Shown: positions 34,256 through 43,645 of the stretch, piece by piece
Layout: each line of letters starts with the position of its first letter
How positions within the stretch are numbered: the stretch's first letter is position 1
Position numbers and translations under genes: made by a program
Source: Spirosoma pollinicola
GTDB lineage: Bacteria; Bacteroidota; Bacteroidia; Cytophagales; Spirosomataceae
Reading direction: 5' to 3'
Length of the DNA: 64,000 nt
Assembly (NCBI RefSeq): GCF_002831565.1
Contig: NZ_CP025096.1
Coordinates: 3,511,027-3,575,026, forward strand
Notes under the pieces: model-generated
What the model was told of the DNA's origin: nothing
The model's input: the letters and a program-made list of their open reading frames with translations, nothing else
Databases searched by the model: none

Positions 34256-34734
34256 GCCTTTAAGAGATAAGCAAATACCCCCTTTTCGTCTAGTATAAAA
34301 CCAGTCGTATAAACATACGGTGCTGGTTTCTCCTCCGCCCGTATTTGGGCTTTTTTCATTTTAACTCCTCCCGGAAATTCAGTAATCCTTTCCTAAGTAT
34401 TTTGTATGTTACTCTCTAAAAAGCTCTTTACCATAAGTTGTCAACAACCGAATCGTCACTTTTTTGCGTTTAGTTTATAGCCTGGGCATCATTATTACAA
34501 AACTTTTTCTAGTAATAAGCGTACATAAGTTGTTGACAATCTGAGCAAAGCATCAGTTGCTTTGTGTTTTAATATTGTATTAATCCACTAGCAAGAACAA
34601 TTGTCATACATTATTACGTTAAAAACTTAGACAATTCGGTGATTGGCTATGGTTTTCGACAGTGTTTGGCTATTTTTATGGTCTGGCCAAAAACCACCGT
34701 TAACTGACCAATTCTTTTTACCCATTGAGTGCCC
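34256..34734. other. 479-base non-coding region with hairpin and inverted repeat
   Basis: No convincing gene is seen. At about 34297-34330 ACCAGTCGTAT and ATACGGTGCTGGT form an imperfect stem followed by a run ending in GGGCTTTTTT (34348-34356), which could terminate the upstream gene. TTGTCAACAAC (34438-34448) is repeated in inverted form as GTTGTTGACAA (34529-34539), each preceded by CATAAG, with about 80 bases between. The region could house regulator sites or a small RNA. Confidence 0.4.
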
Positions 34735-37700
34735 ATGCGGAATCTTGTTTTACGACCAATTTTACTCGTCGGCCTGCTGCTCGTCAGTTTGTTGACTGCT
34801 TTTGGTTTAACGAAACCGGGCCGTAATCTCTGGGCGAGAATGGCCCACCGGGCAGCTATCAAAGCAACCAGCAAACGGATGGTAGCTCCAGCGGTTAAAC
34901 CAGCCATTATCCCATATAAATATGGGCCGGCAGCCAAACCGGTTGAGGTGTTCGTTATGTCTGACAGTGGCCAGCACTGGGTTGACAGTGTTTTCCATAC
35001 GATGACACCCGAGCAGAAAATTGGCCAGTTTTTCATGGTAGCTACTTTCTCCAATCGCCATGATAATCATTATCAATACATCGACCATCTTATCCAAACC
35101 AACAATATTGGGGGGTTAATTTTCTTTCAGGGCGGGCCATACCGGCAGGCTGTCTTGACAAATCGTTATCAGGCAGCTTCTAAAATTCCATTACTGATTG
35201 GCATTGATGGCGAATGGGGACTGGGAATGCGATTAGACAGCACGATGGATTTCCCCAAACAAATGTCGCTGGGTGCCATTCGGGATAATGAACTGATCTA
35301 TCGAATGGGGGCCGAAATCGGACGGCAGTGCCAGCGGCTGGGTATCCATATCAATTTTGCGCCTGTATCAGACATTAATAGCAACCCCGCCAATCCTGTC
35401 ATTGGCGTTCGGTCGTTTGGCGAATCGAAGGAAAACGTTGCGCTGAAAGCATCAGCTTATATGCGGGGGCTTCAGGGAACCCACGTTATTGCCACCGCCA
35501 AACACTTTCCGGGTCATGGCGATACAAACACCGACTCGCACCACTCACTGCCAACTATTAGCCGGTCGTCGGAACAAATGCGGGATATTGACCTGTATCC
35601 ATTCCGTAAACTTATTGCCGACAGTTTGATGGGTGTTGTAACAGGCCATTTGCATGTGCCTGTAATGGACAATACGCCTGCCCTGGCCGCAACCCTGTCG
35701 GAAAAGATTGTTACTGAGTTACTCAAAAAAGAGCTTGGCTTTCGGGGTCTTGTCTTTACCGATGCGCTCAACATGGGTGGAATCAGCCGGTCGCCGAAAG
35801 CAATGGACGTAAACCTCCGTGCTCTTATGGCTGGTAATGACATTTTGCTGTATCCCGAGAATGTTCGGGAGGCAACCGTGAATATTTTGAATGCACTTCA
35901 ACAGGGCATTATTTCGCAGGAACTGATCGATGAAAAAGTCAAAAAGATTCTTCGCGCTAAATACTGGGCTGGCCTCGCCCAGTACAAACCCATTGACCTT
36001 GCCGGTTTATCGGCGGAGCTAAATTCGCCCGAAGCAAAATTATTGAAACAGGAACTCTGCGAACAGGCGGTAACTATAGCCACCAATCAAAATGATCTGT
36101 TACCACTCAAGCACCTGGATACCTTACGGCTGGCTTCGGTTGCTATTGGTGCCGAACCGGGCAATGTCTTCCAGAAAACGCTTAATCAATACGCGCCTTT
36201 TCAAACGCTCGCCTATCCAGCGAAGCCAACTTCGGAAGCCGACCTGACGAATATCGTCGCTCAGATTGGCGATGCGAATACGGTGGTCGTGAGTTTCCAT
36301 AAAATGAGCGAATCGGCCTCAAGGAAATATGGCATTACCAAACCTTCGCTCGACTTGATCACCCGCCTGAAAGATCGGGGTGTAAACGTGATCGTTACGG
36401 CGTTTGGGTCGCCTTATAGTTTGCAGCAGTTTACGGGTGCCGATGCGCTTGTCTGTGCCTATCAGGAGCTTGACGATATGCAGCGCGTAGTGCCACAGAT
36501 ACTCTTCGGTGGCTTGGGTGCACGCGGTATGTTGCCTATTTCGATTGGCGACATGAAAGTAGGGATGGGCCTGACCCTTAGTCCCGAAGGACGACTGTCG
36601 TCAGGCTCTCCGGAAAGTGTGGGAATGAAATCGGCGGTGTTGAATCAAATTGATGCAATTGCACAGGGAGCCGTTAAAAACCATGTTGTACCTGGGTGTG
36701 AAATTCTGGTAGCTCGCAAAGGCAAAATTGTTTACAGCAAAAACTTCGGTGCATTAACCTACGCACCCAATGCCGAAAAGGTAACGGATGAAACCCTGTA
36801 CGATCTGGCTTCGCTGACAAAAGTGCTGGCTACCTTGCAGTCGGTAATGGTTTTATACGACCGTAAGCAAGTTGATCTGACGCAGAAAGCATCTCTTTAC
36901 CTGCCTGAACTACGCGGTACTAACAAGCAGAATATTACTCTTCAGGACTTGCTTTGGCACCAGTCGGGCATGGTGTCGTTTTATCCAACTACCTGGGATC
37001 GTACTCGTTTGCCAGGTGGGGGCCTGAAAGCCGAATATTACGCATCGGTACATGACAGTTTACATACTCTTCAGATTGCCCCTACGCTCTGGGGCGTTTC
37101 TGCCCTGCGGGATTCAGTCTGGAAATGGGTGGTCCAGTCGCCGATGTCAAAAAAGGTCGATGAGTCGGGTAAACCTGCCTTTGTCTATAGCGATTTGAAT
37201 TTTTTGACATTGCAGAAAGTGGTTGAACGGGTTAGCAAACAACCGCTCGACAAGTTCGTAACGGACAATGTGTACAAACCATTGGGGTTACATCAACTTG
37301 GTTTTACGCCCTTACAGCGTCTTACAAATCCAAAATGCGCCCCAACTGAACAGGACACCTATTACCGGAATCAGCTTCTGGTGGGTACGGTTCACGACCA
37401 GATGGCGGCAGTGCAGGGGGGACTTTCCGGTCATGCAGGGCTATTTGGCAATGCCCGTGATATTGCTACGCTTCTGCAAATGAATCTTCAAAAGGGTGTT
37501 TACGGTGACGAGCGCATTCTTCAGCCAATGACGGTGCCCTACTTTACTCAAACGCTGAGCAATCGCAGCCATCGGGCTCTGGGTTGGGACAAGCCTAATC
37601 CCGAAAGTGCCAGTAGTGTGTATATGGCTCAGCAAGTTTCTCCACGTTCGTTTGGCCATACGGGTTTTACGGGTAACGTAGTTTGGGTTGATCCAGATCA

Positions 37701-37818
37701 GGAATTGATTTTCATATTCCTTTCCAACCGAATTTATCCAACGGCCGGTAACAACTCCATCAACACAACGAAACTCCGCCGACGTATTCATGAAGTAATC
37801 TACTCGGCTGTCCAGTAA
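34735..37818 (+). CDS. Glycoside hydrolase family 3 fused to a beta-lactamase-like domain
   Basis: 1027-aa exported protein (signal segment LRPILLVGLLLVSLLTAFG). Residues about 80-410 are a GH3 catalytic domain with the NagZ-type motif KHFPGHGDTNTDSHHSLP, which carries the Asp-His pair used by beta-N-acetylglucosaminidases. A GH3 C-terminal region follows. From about residue 640 a serine beta-lactamase-like domain has S693-x-x-K696 (LASLTKVL), YSDLN and HTGFTG. NagZ cleaves GlcNAc-anhydroMurNAc peptides, and the second domain may act on the peptide part, so a cell-wall recycling enzyme is likely. The ATG at 34735 is preferred to a GTG at 34729. The fusion is common in Bacteroidota. Confidence 0.94.
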   Translation: MRNLVLRPILLVGLLLVSLLTAFGLTKPGRNLWARMAHRAAIKATSKRMVAPAVKPAIIPYKYGPAAKPVEVFVMSDSGQHWVDSVFHTMTPEQKIGQFFMVATFSNRHDNHYQYIDHLIQTNNIGGLIFFQGGPYRQAVLTNRYQAASKIPLLIGIDGEWGLGMRLDSTMDFPKQMSLGAIRDNELIYRMGAEIGRQCQRLGIHINFAPVSDINSNPANPVIGVRSFGESKENVALKASAYMRGLQGTHVIATAKHFPGHGDTNTDSHHSLPTISRSSEQMRDIDLYPFRKLIADSLMGVVTGHLHVPVMDNTPALAATLSEKIVTELLKKELGFRGLVFTDALNMGGISRSPKAMDVNLRALMAGNDILLYPENVREATVNILNALQQGIISQELIDEKVKKILRAKYWAGLAQYKPIDLAGLSAELNSPEAKLLKQELCEQAVTIATNQNDLLPLKHLDTLRLASVAIGAEPGNVFQKTLNQYAPFQTLAYPAKPTSEADLTNIVAQIGDANTVVVSFHKMSESASRKYGITKPSLDLITRLKDRGVNVIVTAFGSPYSLQQFTGADALVCAYQELDDMQRVVPQILFGGLGARGMLPISIGDMKVGMGLTLSPEGRLSSGSPESVGMKSAVLNQIDAIAQGAVKNHVVPGCEILVARKGKIVYSKNFGALTYAPNAEKVTDETLYDLASLTKVLATLQSVMVLYDRKQVDLTQKASLYLPELRGTNKQNITLQDLLWHQSGMVSFYPTTWDRTRLPGGGLKAEYYASVHDSLHTLQIAPTLWGVSALRDSVWKWVVQSPMSKKVDESGKPAFVYSDLNFLTLQKVVERVSKQPLDKFVTDNVYKPLGLHQLGFTPLQRLTNPKCAPTEQDTYYRNQLLVGTVHDQMAAVQGGLSGHAGLFGNARDIATLLQMNLQKGVYGDERILQPMTVPYFTQTLSNRSHRALGWDKPNPESASSVYMAQQVSPRSFGHTGFTGNVVWVDPDQELIFIFLSNRIYPTAGNNSINTTKLRRRIHEVIYSAVQ

Positions 37819-37878
37819 CGGCCAGAAAGAATCAGAAAACATTTGGTATCAATAAGTTAACAAATATTCCTTTGTCAT

Positions 37879-37910
37879 ATGCCACTTCTTCACTGAAGTG
37901 GCATTTTTAT
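37879..37910 (+). terminator. Terminator after the GH3 fusion gene
   Basis: ATGCCACTTC (37879-37888) pairs with GAAGTGGCAT (37895-37904) around TTCACT, followed by TTTTATTG. The remaining gap to 38108 shows no further structure. Confidence 0.88.
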
Positions 37911-38108
37911 TGTTGTAGAGATTTATAAGTAGTACTGTCCATACATATCACCTATTTTCTATTTATCTGTCTCAATATCAGTATACTAATATTGATAAAG
38001 TTTTTATATCTACCCGCACGTCCAGACAGGTTGGTCGTTCGCAGCATCTGTATATCGTATATAAATGCGTTAACTTTAGGCTCTAAACTGCTTTTACTTT
38101 TCTATTTT

Positions 38109-41100
38109 ATGAAGGGACGTATTCTCTACTCCTGCTTAATTGTCTGCTTATTTTGTACTGGACTGAGTATCTCCAGTTATGCCCAGGCAATATCTAATGT
38201 CACGTTTCCCGCAGCGGCTGTCTGTCCCGGAAGTAATGTAACAGTTTCATTTACGACAAGTGCCCAATTTGCTGCTGGAAATATATTCACGGCTTATTTG
38301 TCTGATGCAAGTGGCACGTCTTATCCCACAATAATAGGTACTGTCACAAGCCGAACAACTGGAACGATTAACGCCACGATTCCAACGGGAACGGCTACCG
38401 GTTCGGGATACAAAATTCAGGTGAAGGCAACTAACGGCGTATCAGCCAACTCGTCGGCTACACTCACGGTCAGTCGTCCAACTGCACCAGGTGTAACACC
38501 CCCATCATCACCTTACTGCGAATCGGATGTAGCCCCGGGCTTACTCGCAACAGCTTCAGGCGGAGGTAGTCTTAATTGGTATGGCACCAATTCGTCGGGG
38601 GGAACAGCCTCAAGTACACCAACCGTACCCAGCACTGCTGCATCGGCGATTGGAACAACCCTGTATTACGTCAGCCAGACAGTTGGTGGCTGCGAAAGCC
38701 CACGGGCCTCTATTTCGGTTACAGTTAAAGGTAAACCCAGTACACCGGGAGTAATAACACCTTTAACTTATTGCGTGGGGCAACCCGCAAGTGCCTTAAC
38801 GGCAACACCAGGAACCGGTGGGTCGCTCAACTGGTATTCTGTTGCATCAGGCGGTACAGCTTCATCTGCAGCACCCGTTCCTGTAACATCAGCAGCCATT
38901 AGTAAGACATATTATGTAAGCCAAACGCAAAACGGGTGTGAAGGACCACGAGCATCCATCACGGTGGTTGTCAATGCTATTCCTGCCGCACCAACAGCTA
39001 CTGCTCCCGCTCCTTACTGCGAAGGAGCAACGGCATCAGCCCTTTCTGCCACAGGCCAAAACCTGTTGTGGTACGGCACGAATGCATCAGGCGGATCGGG
39101 CTCTGGTAGTGCTACGGTTCCCAGCACGTCAGTCATTGGTAATACCGTGTATTATGTATCTCAAACGGTGAATGGCTGTGAAAGCAGCCGGACGGGTATT
39201 ACTATACAGGTAAAAGATTCACCTGGCGCACCAGCAGTTACTACCCCTTCACCATATTGTCAAAATCAAACCGCTACAGCTTTAAGTGCCATTCCATCTA
39301 CCGGCGCAATATTGAACTGGTATGGAATAAGTTCCTCAGGTGGCTCACCTTCTGCAACGCCAACTATTCCGGTAACAACCCAGGCTGGTACTATTAACTA
39401 CTACGTTAGCCAAACCCTGAACGGGTGCGAAGGGCCACGGGCATCGATTTCAGTAACGGTTAAGGGTACCCCAAGTGCGCCAAGTGTGTCAAGCCCGCTT
39501 GTTGCCTGTCAAAATCGAACAGGCTACTCGCTGACAGCCTCTCCATCCAGTGGTGGTTCGCTCAACTGGTATGGTACGTCAGCGTCAGGCGGATCTTCGA
39601 CATCGACACCCCCCATACTGTCAACGGCAAGTGTAGGATCAGTAACTTATTATGTCAGTCAGTCGGTAAATGGGTGCGAAAGCGCTCGATCTGCCCTTAT
39701 CGTCACCGTTAACGCTGTCCCAGCTGCTCCAACAGCAACCGCTCCCTCTCCTTATTGCGAAGGTTCTACCGCTACAGCCCTTTCGGCCTCCGGGCAAAGT
39801 TTGCTCTGGTACGGCACCAATGCATCGGGCGGGTCAGGGTCAGGCAATGCTACGGTTCCCAGCACGTCAGTTATTGGCAGTACGGTGTATTATGTATCTC
39901 AAACGGTGAGTAGCTGCGAAAGTGAGCGCACAGGGATAACGGTACAGGTAAAAGACACGCCGAATGCTCCCGGCACATCGGCCGTTGATTTCTGTCAGGG
40001 GACTAGTGTCCCTACCTTAAATGTTTCGTTAACGTCTAACGCTACTGTTAACTGGTACGGTACCAACTCCTCGGGAGGTACACCCTCAGCAACGGCACCT
40101 GTACCTTCTAATTCAACGGTTGGCACTACCGTCTACTACGTCAGCCAGACATTAGTTGGTTGCGAAGGGCCACGTGCCAGCCTAAGTGTCCGGGTAAAAT
40201 CCACTCCGTCAGCACCGGGAGTTAACTCCATTAGTTTTTGTAATAACAGTCAGGCTCAGCAGTTAACGGCCTCGGGTACAAGCTTAAAGTGGTTCGATGC
40301 ATCTGACAATTTGCTTGGTGGCGCTCCAACGCCCAATACGGGAACAGTAGGGAATCAGACGTTCAAAGTATCGCAGACAACAAATGAAAACTGCGAAGGG
40401 CCAAAAGCCAGTCTGATCGTTACAATCAACCCCTTGCCTAGCCCTCCCGGCGTAAGTAATCTGACCTACTGCCAAGCGCAGGATGATCAGCCACAGCAAG
40501 GAATAGGCCCATTGACCGCCAATGGGCAAGGGAGCTTGAAATGGTTTTTTTCGGATGGAAGTCCGTCTGCCAGCCCACCTACACCATCTATTCAACAGTC
40601 TGGAACACAAATTTTTCAGGTAAGTCAGGTAGTTAACAACTGTGAAGGTGCCAAAGCTATCCTTCAGGTAACGGTTACAACGCCACCAGCACCAGTTACA
40701 CCGAAACCAGTGGTTACGTACTGTATTAATGATAAGGCCGTTCCGCTGGAAGCTGTTGGTGAAACAGGTAGCCAGTTGAAATGGGTTGACCCATATGGTA
40801 AAGTTACAAACAACGCACCAACGCCATTGACGCTGAACACAAATGTACAGCCACAGGGAGATCCTTTTTATGTCTACCAAATTGCGTCAAACGGGTGTTA
40901 CAGCGCCCGATCAACGATTCGCGTAGTTGTCAATACAACCCCAACACTGTCTCTGTTTGCGCCAACACCCGTTGTTAATCTGGGCATAAAGGCCCCTTTA
41001 CAATTGAAATTTACTGGCTCTGGCCCTTATAGCTACAGCCTTACGGGTGGTTACTCCGGCATAGCCCGTATCGATACAACAATTTCAGTGTTACCTCGTG

Positions 41101-42011
41101 GAAATACCACCTATCAGGTAACATCAATTAGTAATGGTTGCGGAACCGGTTTACCAGGGAATCCGGCAACCATTGCGGTTCGTGTGCCATCGGTGTCAAC
41201 TAGTTCATTAACGGCAACTACTTTGTGCGCAGGTACATCATTGTCGGTTCCATTTGTTACCGCAGGAGAGTTCAATCCGGGCAACGCATTCCGAATAGAG
41301 ATGGTTAGCGTAACAGATACGACAAAAAAATATGCCGTTTCGACAAGCGCCAATAACTCGCCGGTGACAGGCTCTATACCTACTACCTTATTGAGCGGAC
41401 AATATTACGTTCGTATAAAAGCCGACAATCCGGAAATAGCGATCATAGGTAGTAATAGTCCCACATTACTGACAGTGCGCTCGTTTCCAACGGCAACGCT
41501 AACGGGTACGCAGAATATTTATGAGGGCACACCAGCGAATCTGACACTCACCTTTGGGGGGGATGGCCCCTGGAATGTGACGTATGCCGATAGCCTTAGA
41601 AACTACCCACTAACAGTTACCACAAACCCGTATGTAGTTGAGGCCCGGCCAGTCCGCACCACGACATACAGCTTAGTCAATGTTTCTAACAGTTGTGGCA
41701 CCGGGACACTGTCAGGTACTGCGGTAATAACAGTACTGCCTTTACTGGGTGTTGACGATAATTCGCTCGATCCGTTGGTAAAAGCCTATCCTGTACCAAC
41801 AGCGACAACGTTGATTGTTGAATTGAATTTGCCGTTAACGCATGACCCGGCCACGTTATCGTTGACCGACTTAGGGGGTCGACCCATTTTACAGCACACG
41901 ACCCGAAATCAGCTGAATGAGCTGAATCTTACTGCACAACCCAGTGGCTTATACCTGTTGCGTATACAAGTTGGTGATCGGCAAACAGTTAGAAAAGTGT
42001 TGAAGCAGTAG
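38109..42011 (+). CDS. Secreted Ig-like repeat protein with type IX sorting domain
   Basis: 1300-aa cell-surface or secreted protein. The ATG at 38109 gives a signal peptide (MKGRILYSCLIVCLFCTGLS.., cleavage near YAQA); a longer frame from 37992 would precede it with an unlikely leader. From about nucleotide 38487 to 40950 lie ten tandem repeats of 77-86 residues, each with a YC near the start, a W(Y/F) core, YYVSQT and a GCE, so two cysteines per repeat. Spacing from repeat to repeat is 86, 82, 80, 83, 83, 80, 82 and 77 residues for the first eight steps. Further Ig-like segments follow (about 40950-41740). The C-terminal domain (AYPVPTATTLIVELNL ... GLYLLRIQVGDRQTVRKVLK) is a T9SS sorting signal. 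Probable role: adhesin or matrix protein; ligand unknown. Confidence 0.93.
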   Translation: MKGRILYSCLIVCLFCTGLSISSYAQAISNVTFPAAAVCPGSNVTVSFTTSAQFAAGNIFTAYLSDASGTSYPTIIGTVTSRTTGTINATIPTGTATGSGYKIQVKATNGVSANSSATLTVSRPTAPGVTPPSSPYCESDVAPGLLATASGGGSLNWYGTNSSGGTASSTPTVPSTAASAIGTTLYYVSQTVGGCESPRASISVTVKGKPSTPGVITPLTYCVGQPASALTATPGTGGSLNWYSVASGGTASSAAPVPVTSAAISKTYYVSQTQNGCEGPRASITVVVNAIPAAPTATAPAPYCEGATASALSATGQNLLWYGTNASGGSGSGSATVPSTSVIGNTVYYVSQTVNGCESSRTGITIQVKDSPGAPAVTTPSPYCQNQTATALSAIPSTGAILNWYGISSSGGSPSATPTIPVTTQAGTINYYVSQTLNGCEGPRASISVTVKGTPSAPSVSSPLVACQNRTGYSLTASPSSGGSLNWYGTSASGGSSTSTPPILSTASVGSVTYYVSQSVNGCESARSALIVTVNAVPAAPTATAPSPYCEGSTATALSASGQSLLWYGTNASGGSGSGNATVPSTSVIGSTVYYVSQTVSSCESERTGITVQVKDTPNAPGTSAVDFCQGTSVPTLNVSLTSNATVNWYGTNSSGGTPSATAPVPSNSTVGTTVYYVSQTLVGCEGPRASLSVRVKSTPSAPGVNSISFCNNSQAQQLTASGTSLKWFDASDNLLGGAPTPNTGTVGNQTFKVSQTTNENCEGPKASLIVTINPLPSPPGVSNLTYCQAQDDQPQQGIGPLTANGQGSLKWFFSDGSPSASPPTPSIQQSGTQIFQVSQVVNNCEGAKAILQVTVTTPPAPVTPKPVVTYCINDKAVPLEAVGETGSQLKWVDPYGKVTNNAPTPLTLNTNVQPQGDPFYVYQIASNGCYSARSTIRVVVNTTPTLSLFAPTPVVNLGIKAPLQLKFTGSGPYSYSLTGGYSGIARIDTTISVLPRGNTTYQVTSISNGCGTGLPGNPATIAVRVPSVSTSSLTATTLCAGTSLSVPFVTAGEFNPGNAFRIEMVSVTDTTKKYAVSTSANNSPVTGSIPTTLLSGQYYVRIKADNPEIAIIGSNSPTLLTVRSFPTATLTGTQNIYEGTPANLTLTFGGDGPWNVTYADSLRNYPLTVTTNPYVVEARPVRTTTYSLVNVSNSCGTGTLSGTAVITVLPLLGVDDNSLDPLVKAYPVPTATTLIVELNLPLTHDPATLSLTDLGGRPILQHTTRNQLNELNLTAQPSGLYLLRIQVGDRQTVRKVLKQ

Positions 42012-42014
42012 AAT

Positions 42015-42088
42015 CGGTTATTGGTTACAAGTTATTGGTCACTATAATTAGTAGTAAATAACGATTGACCAATAACTCAATAAATAAC
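42015..42088. repeat. Hairpin between the repeat protein gene and tadA
   Basis: AGTTATTGGTCA (42030-42041) pairs perfectly with TGACCAATAACT (42066-42077). A second block GGTTATT at the outer left matches AATAACC at the outer right. It begins at the stop codon of the upstream gene and ends ten bases before the tadA ATG. Confidence 0.7.
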
Positions 42089-42097
42089 CTACCCAAC

Positions 42098-42532
42098 ATG
42101 CCCGACGACTATTTCATGGAAATGGCATTGGTTCTGGCCGAAGAAGCCGCCGATAATGGGGAAATTCCCGTTGGTGCCATTGTCGTTTGCCGAAATCGGA
42201 TTATTGCTAAAGCACGAAACCAGACGGAGCAGTTAAACGACGTAACAGCACATGCCGAAATCATGGCAATTACATCGGCAGCGCAATATTTAGGGGGTAA
42301 ATACCTCACTGATTGTACCATGTACATTACGCTGGAGCCCTGTGTCATGTGTGCCGGCGCTCTTTTCTGGGCTCAGCTTGGGCGGTTGGTTATTGGGGCC
42401 AGTGATCCCAAACGCGGCTACAGTCGTATTCAGCCGTCGTTATTACACCCAAAAACCCGGCTCGAAACAGGTTTACTTGCCGAAGAGAGCCAGGCATTGC
42501 TGGCGAAGTTTTTTAGTCGCTTAAGAACATAA
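42098..42532 (+). CDS. tadA: tRNA adenosine(34) deaminase
   Basis: 144-aa zinc deaminase that converts A34 to inosine in tRNA-Arg(ACG) so that one tRNA reads several codons. Motifs: HAEIMAI (zinc His and catalytic Glu) and PCVMCAGAL (PCxxC zinc cysteines), in the order and spacing of TadA. The nearest alternative start, a TTG at 42065, lies inside the upstream hairpin, so the ATG at 42098 (MPDDYFMEMAL) is preferred. sodA starts 56 bases downstream in the same direction. Close relatives include guanine deaminases; the length and motif favour TadA. Confidence 0.93.
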   Translation: MPDDYFMEMALVLAEEAADNGEIPVGAIVVCRNRIIAKARNQTEQLNDVTAHAEIMAITSAAQYLGGKYLTDCTMYITLEPCVMCAGALFWAQLGRLVIGASDPKRGYSRIQPSLLHPKTRLETGLLAEESQALLAKFFSRLRT

Positions 42533-42588
42533 TTCACAATAGGGTTGTTAATTCAACCGAATAATCTTCCATCTAACTAATTAGTAAA

Positions 42589-43203
42589 ATGGCTTTTGTA
42601 CTAGACCCACTTCCTTACCCAAGTGATTCGCTCGAACCGAATATCGATAAACAGACAATGGAAATTCACCACGATAAGCACCATAATGCCTACGTGACGA
42701 ATTTGAATAACGCTATTGCGGGTACTGACATGGAGAATAAATCCATTGAAGATCTGCTGTCCAGTGTAAGTAAAGCACCAATTGCTGTGCGTAACAACGG
42801 TGGTGGTCATTATAACCATACGTTGTTCTGGAACACAATCTCAGGCAGTGGTGGTGGTCTGCCGACAGGTACCCTGGCTGATGCAATCACACAGAAATTT
42901 GGTTCGTTCGATACCTTCAAAGAAGAGTTCACGAAGGCAGCAACTACTCGTTTTGGTTCTGGTTGGGCTTGGTTGATCGTAACTCCCGAAGGTGAACTGG
43001 CTGTCACATCATCGCCAAATCAGGACAACCCATTGATGGACGTTGCCGAAGTAAAAGGCTTTCCTGTCATTGGCCTGGATGTATGGGAACATGCATATTA
43101 TCTGAAATACCAAAACCGTCGTCCCGATTATATTGCCGCTTATTTCAATGTGGTTGATTGGAATGCCGCCGAGAAGCGCTATCAGCAAGGTAAGCAAGCC
43201 TAG
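42589..43203 (+). CDS. sodA: Superoxide dismutase, Fe/Mn family
   Basis: 204-aa cytoplasmic enzyme that dismutates superoxide. Metal ligands are in place: H27 (EIHHDKHH), H77 ([11 protein letters not shown]), D164 and H168 ([12 protein letters not shown]). The GGGHYNH context resembles the manganese or cambialistic type more than the iron type, but metal identity cannot be settled by sequence. The start is a clear ATG. It is followed by a hairpin and then tRNA-His. Confidence 0.96.
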   Translation: MAFVLDPLPYPSDSLEPNIDKQTMEIHHDKHHNAYVTNLNNAIAGTDMENKSIEDLLSSVSKAPIAVRNNGGGHYNHTLFWNTISGSGGGLPTGTLADAITQKFGSFDTFKEEFTKAATTRFGSGWAWLIVTPEGELAVTSSPNQDNPLMDVAEVKGFPVIGLDVWEHAYYLKYQNRRPDYIAAYFNVVDWNAAEKRYQQGKQA

Positions 43204-43212
43204 TTGAGCAAT

Positions 43213-43284
43213 GAATTATGAGTTATGATTATAACGGGTGATTAAGTTTCACATAAATTTTCCGTCATTCATAACTCATAATTC
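43213..43284. repeat. Hairpin of GAATTATGAGTTATGA words
   Basis: GAATTATGAGTTATGA (43213-43228) pairs perfectly with 43269-43284; outer bases continue to pair imperfectly. It begins ten bases after the sodA stop and ends about 30 bases before tRNA-His. Terminator function is possible, but no T-run follows the stem. Confidence 0.75.
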
Positions 43285-43316
43285 ATAATTCATCACTACT
43301 TTTGCACTCCTAAAAC

Positions 43317-43391
43317 GGTGATTGTAGCTCAGTCGGTTAGAGCGCCGGATTGTGGTTCCGGAGGTCGCGGGTTCGAGCCCCGTCTTTCACC
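43317..43391 (+). tRNA. tRNA-His (GTG)
   Basis: Anticodon GTG in the loop TTGTGGT; D-arm TAGCTCAGTCGGTTAGAGC; T-arm GCGGG-TTCGAGC-CCCGT. An extra G at minus-1 (43317) faces C73, the identity feature of tRNA-His. The acceptor stem GTGATTG versus CTTTCAC leaves two T-T mismatches at 5-68 and 6-67. The full CCA is not encoded. A terminator follows. Confidence 0.9.
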
Positions 43392-43395
43392 CAGT

Positions 43396-43434
43396 AAAAA
43401 AAGGTCTTGATTCGTTCAAGGCCTTTTTTGTTTT
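43396..43434 (+). terminator. Terminator after tRNA-His
   Basis: AAAAAAAGGTCTTGA (43396-43410) pairs with TTCAAGGCCTTTTTT (43415-43429), one G-T pair, 4-base loop, ending in a T-run. It lies five bases after the tRNA. Confidence 0.88.
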
Positions 43435-43560
43435 CCCTCTGGATTAATATGAATAATGGCCTTTTATGAACTATATGCTATTCTCTTCAATCCAGCATTT
43501 ATACTACTTTGAAAGAGCGCACTGGTACCAAGTGCTGCCTTTCTGTACTGAAAAATATTT

Positions 43561-43597
43561 TTTTGTTTAAACTTGGGGCTTAAACGTTAAACAAAAC
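43561..43597. promoter_or_regulatory. Possible operator ahead of the MerR-type regulator
   Basis: TTTTGTTTAAAC (43561-43572) is mirrored by GTTAAACAAAAC (43586-43597). Three copies of the word TTAAAC lie within 27 bases (two in direct repeat as TTAAACGTTAAAC). It lies 49-85 bases before the regulator ATG, in a position suited to autoregulation. No clear TAnnTTTG box with correct spacing was found. Confidence 0.45.
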
Positions 43598-43645
43598 TAA
43601 AAATTCCGTAGTTTAGTATTTGTTATTTACAACGGACAAGGACTC

